Positions 34,071 through 36,701 of a stretch of DNA of 36,701 nucleotides are shown in pieces. Under the pieces are notes generated by a model that saw only the letters and a program-made list of their open reading frames with translations, ran no database searches and had not been told where the DNA came from. The stretch spans positions 1 to 36,701 of the forward strand of contig JAOAAV010000043.1 of NCBI GenBank assembly GCA_026418715.1, read 5' to 3'. Source of the DNA: Clostridia bacterium (GTDB lineage Bacteria > Bacillota > Clostridia > UBA1381). Within the stretch, counting starts at the first letter, position 1; every line of letters starts with the position of its first letter. A program made the position numbers and the translations under genes.

Positions 34071-35116
34071 TGGCTGAACAGGTTATGAAAAGCGACGGAA
34101 CGAGAATTGTAGCGAGTGAAAGAGGGTTTAGCTTTAAAAGATTTATCCTCCAGTGGGAATGGATGCTCGTGCTCATGCTTGTAATAGTGAATATTATCAA
34201 TATTTCATTCTCTCCCAATTACGCAAATTTCACAAATGTTATGAACGCAATGAGAGATTTTCTTGATAAGGCGATTGTGGTTTTTCCTATGGCATTTGTG
34301 ATTATGCTTGGAGAAATTGACATTTCGGTTGCATCCATAATGGCACTTTCATCAGTTATTATGGGAGTTTGCTTTAAATCAGGAATTCCCATGGGAACGG
34401 CAATCATCATTGCGCTTTTGGTGGGAACGGCTTGCGGATTTATAAATGGTATTATATTGGTGAAATTTAAGCAGCTATCTTCAATGATTGTTACGCTGGC
34501 AACACAAATTATTTTCCGAGGGATTGCAAGCATTTTGCTGGAAACAAATTCAGTGGGAGGATTTCCTTCATGGTTTAACCAGTTCGGGTGGGGAAAAGTC
34601 GGATCAGTTCCAATTATATTGATTTTTTGCATAGTAGAAGGTTTGTTTTTTGCATATCTTTTGCACTTTACAAAATTCGGCAGAAGAACCTATGCAATGG
34701 GTAATTCCGTAACAGTGAGTAGATTTTCTGGAATTAAAACCGATAAAATAAAGCTTATTATTTTTACGGTTACAGGACTTATGTCAGCTGTTGCGGCTGT
34801 ATTCCTTGCTTCTAAAATGGGAAGTGTGCGTCCAGATGTTGCAAAAGGGTACGAATTGGATATTATTGCAATGGTTGTACTCGGCGGTGTTTCAAGTGCC
34901 GGTGGAAAGGGTAATATATTAGGGACGGTACTTTCAATATTGGTAATAGGGTTGTTAAGATACGGTTTGGGACTTATCAATGTACAATCTCAAATTATCA
35001 TGGTTATAGTAGGTGCGTTGCTTATTATTGCGGTTGCAATTCCTAATTTGAAAAGCAGCATCGGGCGTCCGGAGTTTTTAAAAAGTTTTATAAAAAAGAC
35101 ACCGGCAAAAAATTGA
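34070..35116 (+). CDS. Sugar ABC importer permease 2
   Basis: The 348-residue permease is a second RbsC-family protein: MLGEIDISVASIMALSSVIMGV, KFKQLSSMIVTLATQIIFRGIA and MVVLGGVSSAGGKGN. Two different permeases with a dual ATPase is the pattern of rhamnose- and autoinducer-2-type importers (RhaPQ, LsrCD); ribose and galactose systems use a single one. GAGAAGGAGG precedes ATG 34070. Its C-terminal tail is basic. The binding-protein gene follows after 112 bases with an inverted repeat. Confidence 0.92.
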   Translation: MAEQVMKSDGTRIVASERGFSFKRFILQWEWMLVLMLVIVNIINISFSPNYANFTNVMNAMRDFLDKAIVVFPMAFVIMLGEIDISVASIMALSSVIMGVCFKSGIPMGTAIIIALLVGTACGFINGIILVKFKQLSSMIVTLATQIIFRGIASILLETNSVGGFPSWFNQFGWGKVGSVPIILIFCIVEGLFFAYLLHFTKFGRRTYAMGNSVTVSRFSGIKTDKIKLIIFTVTGLMSAVAAVFLASKMGSVRPDVAKGYELDIIAMVVLGGVSSAGGKGNILGTVLSILVIGLLRYGLGLINVQSQIIMVIVGALLIIAVAIPNLKSSIGRPEFLKSFIKKTPAKN

Positions 35117-35163
35117 TTTTATTTCAATTATTTTCTGATATGTGGGCGGTATAAATAATGAAT

Positions 35164-35182
35164 TATATAGTTAACCTATATA
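35164..35182. repeat. 19-bp inverted repeat between permease 2 and the binding protein
   Basis: TATATAG (35164-35170) and CTATATA (35176-35182) are perfect inverted copies around a 5-base centre. It lies 47 bases before the binding-protein start, so it could be an operator or an mRNA stem that shapes the different expression of the binding protein and the permeases. A small GAAGAA/TTCTTC stem follows at 35191-35206. Confidence 0.35.
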
Positions 35183-35228
35183 AAATAAAAGAAGAATAAT
35201 TTCTTCAGAGAAAGAAAGGAATGGTAGT

Positions 35229-36287
35229 ATGAAAAACAAGGCAAAAAAAATCCTAATTCCTCTCACGGCGGCCGTGATGAGTGTATCGCTGTTGGGGGGC
35301 TGCGGAGCACAGAACAATACCGCAAATAATGCGGGAAATACGTCAAAGACAACAGGTAAAGCGACATACGCCTTTATTGCGAAAGACGTACAAAATCCTT
35401 ACATGAAAAAAGTTTATGAAGGCTTTGAGACCGCCTGCAATGAGGTTGGCGCATCTGCTTTGTACAAAGGACCTGAGGCCGCTACACCGGAGAAGCAAAT
35501 TGAAATTATCAATCAGCTTGTAGCGCAGAAGGTAACTGGAATTGCCATTGCGGCAAATGATGCGGACGCATTGCAACCGGCTTTAAAAGAGGCAATGAAT
35601 AGTGGAATTTCCGTAATATCACTGGATTCTGCGGTAAACAAGGATTCGAGAATGACGCATATCCAGCAGGCGGATCCTGAAAAAATAGGAAGAGGCTTAA
35701 TTCAGGCAGCATACGAAATGGTTGGCGGAAAAGGCGGTATTGCTATTTTGAGCGCTACAGCACAGGCTACCAATCAGAATTTGTGGATAGAATGGATGAA
35801 GAAGGAACTTGATGAAAACAAAACAAAGTATGCAAACACACCGCTTATTAAAATCGCATATGGTGATGACGATCCTACGAAATCCACATCAGAAACACAG
35901 GCTTTGCTTACAAATCCCGATGTAAAAGTTATTATTGCGCCCACAACTGTTGGTATGCTTGCAGCAGGAAAGGTTTTGCAGGATAAAAAATCTGATGTAA
36001 AATTAACAGGTTTGGGATTGCCTTCAGAAATGGCTCCGTTTATTGAATCTGGTGTTTGCCCGTGGATGTATTTGTGGAATCCTGTTGACATTGGTTATTT
36101 AGCAGGATATTCCATTGATGCTTTGGCAAATAAGAAGATTACCGGAGCAGTAGGTGATAAGCTTACGGCAGGAAAATTGGGAGAAAAGGTTGTTACGGCA
36201 GCTAATGACAAAGGTACGGAAATTATGCTTGGCGATCCGTTTAAATTTGACAAGAGCAATATCGCCGAGTGGAAGGCAATTTATTAA
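35229..36287 (+). CDS. Sugar ABC importer substrate-binding lipoprotein (RhaS-like, rhamnose type)
   Basis: The 352-residue protein has a lipoprotein signal (KKILIPLTAAVMSVSLLGGC) with the lipidated Cys25, then a type I periplasmic-binding fold (Peripla_BP_4). Blocks such as VAQKVTGIAIAANDADAL, ILSATAQATNQN, IIAPTTVG, TGLGLPSEM and LWNPVDIGYLA resemble, from memory, rhamnose-binding proteins more than LsrB (autoinducer-2) or ribose ones. Substrate rhamnose is therefore inferred, not shown. AAAGGAATGG precedes ATG 35229. Two hairpins follow the stop. Placed last in the operon, it may be expressed separately from the channel genes. Confidence 0.9.
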   Translation: MKNKAKKILIPLTAAVMSVSLLGGCGAQNNTANNAGNTSKTTGKATYAFIAKDVQNPYMKKVYEGFETACNEVGASALYKGPEAATPEKQIEIINQLVAQKVTGIAIAANDADALQPALKEAMNSGISVISLDSAVNKDSRMTHIQQADPEKIGRGLIQAAYEMVGGKGGIAILSATAQATNQNLWIEWMKKELDENKTKYANTPLIKIAYGDDDPTKSTSETQALLTNPDVKVIIAPTTVGMLAAGKVLQDKKSDVKLTGLGLPSEMAPFIESGVCPWMYLWNPVDIGYLAGYSIDALANKKITGAVGDKLTAGKLGEKVVTAANDKGTEIMLGDPFKFDKSNIAEWKAIY

Positions 36288-36297
36288 TTTTGATAAG

Positions 36298-36317
36298 TCG
36301 GAACATTGTTCCGATTT
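36298..36317 (+). terminator. Weak intrinsic terminator after the importer operon
   Basis: A 7-bp perfect stem (TCGGAAC with GTTCCGA, 36298-36304 and 36308-36314) with a 3-base loop is followed by only TTTAT. It lies 10 bases after the stop codon. The T-tract is short, so the call is moderate. Confidence 0.5.
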
Positions 36318-36340
36318 ATATATCCCCTTAATATATAGAA

Positions 36341-36370
36341 AGAGAGTGCCCAAATTTTTGGGCACTCTCT
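36341..36370. repeat. 14-bp perfect hairpin in the 3' intergenic region
   Basis: Arms 36341-36354 and 36357-36370 are perfectly complementary with 2 bases between. No T-run follows on the plus strand; on the minus strand the run is short (TTTC). It could be a second terminator, an mRNA 3' end protector, or a repeat element. It does not resemble the other hairpins in the window. Confidence 0.55.
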
Positions 36371-36666
36371 GACTGTAGGTAGAACATAATAATCAAAGTT
36401 ATATTCCTCGGTTGCATATTGGTACGTGATGCTGCGCTCTATCACATTTGACTCCTATTCACTATGCTTTCTTAGATAAAATTTTATAGATTTTCAATCA
36501 TAACATTTTATATTTTGTAATACATCTATTGTAAACTTAATTAAGAGGTTTCTTAAATTTAAGCAAGTTGTAAAATAAATTGCCCAAAGATATAAAAAAT
36601 AATATCCATTAGGATCAAAACCAGTTATACTTAAGTTGCATACAAAAGTGACTGGAGGAGATCGTA
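36371..36666. other. Intergenic region without a recognisable gene
   Basis: Nearly 300 bases of AT-rich sequence hold no open frame of note on either strand. A short GTGAT/ATCAC stem lies at about 36427-36446, and a CCAGT/ACTGG pair (36621-36625, 36651-36655) could partly mask the ribosome site of the next gene. No convincing promoter was found. Confidence 0.5.
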
Positions 36667-36701
36667 ATGGATCAAATAAAGTATACCACAGAAAAGAGGA
36701 A
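36667..36701 (+). CDS. Start of a gene cut by the window edge (possibly a transposase)
   Basis: ATG 36667 follows a strong GGAGGA site (36654-36659) by 7 bases and reads MDQIKYTTEKR before the window ends. The ribosome site makes a real start likely. The opening residues and the gene-poor approach are reminiscent of an IS30-type transposase, but eleven residues cannot settle identity. Confidence 0.4.
   Translation, partial: MDQIKYTTEKR

Overview
The window looks like a low-to-moderate G+C Gram-positive chromosome of class Clostridia. The grounds are the gene content and order (mreCD, penicillin-binding protein 2, minCDE; yggS-sepF-ylmH-divIVA-ileS; lspA followed by an RluD-type synthase), SLH-domain surface proteins, strong AGGAGG-type ribosome sites, frequent GTG/TTG starts, and a YesM/YesN-type two-component system. 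No species can be named from the sequence alone. I saw no rRNA, tRNA, CRISPR array or T-box.

Positions 1-5290 are a shape and division block: the 3' end of mreC, then mreD, penicillin-binding protein 2, minC, minD, minE and mgsA. rodA, often found near this block, is absent. Positions 5367-9148 hold a tightly packed set: patatin-like lipase, ROK sugar kinase, ACT-domain protein and a HlyD-like membrane adaptor. This runs into the division cluster yggS, sepF, ylmH, divIVA and ileS (9166-14572). After a terminator come aroB, lspA, an RluD-like pseudouridine synthase, ddl, a DUF1934 protein and an S41 processing protease (14666-20151).

Positions 20246-27991 are the accessory, surface-directed part. 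Two SLH-anchored secreted proteins lie on the minus strand: an 891-residue phosphodiester glycosidase and a 693-residue beta-helix-like protein. They flank a plus-strand trio of a family 2 glycosyltransferase, an HxxxDG acyltransferase-like protein and a zinc-ribbon membrane protein (DUF6320-like). Large perfect inverted repeats close each convergent pair. This layout suggests a cell-surface glycan synthesis, modification or turnover module, and it is the least characterised part of the window.

Positions 28169-36287 are a sugar-sensing and uptake block: a histidine kinase and AraC-type response regulator, a terminator, then a complete CUT2 ABC importer (dual-ATPase protein, two permeases, lipoprotein binding protein). 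The binding protein most resembles rhamnose-binding (RhaS-type) proteins. The last 0.4 kb is mostly non-coding, with a 14-bp perfect hairpin and the first codons of another gene that runs off the edge.
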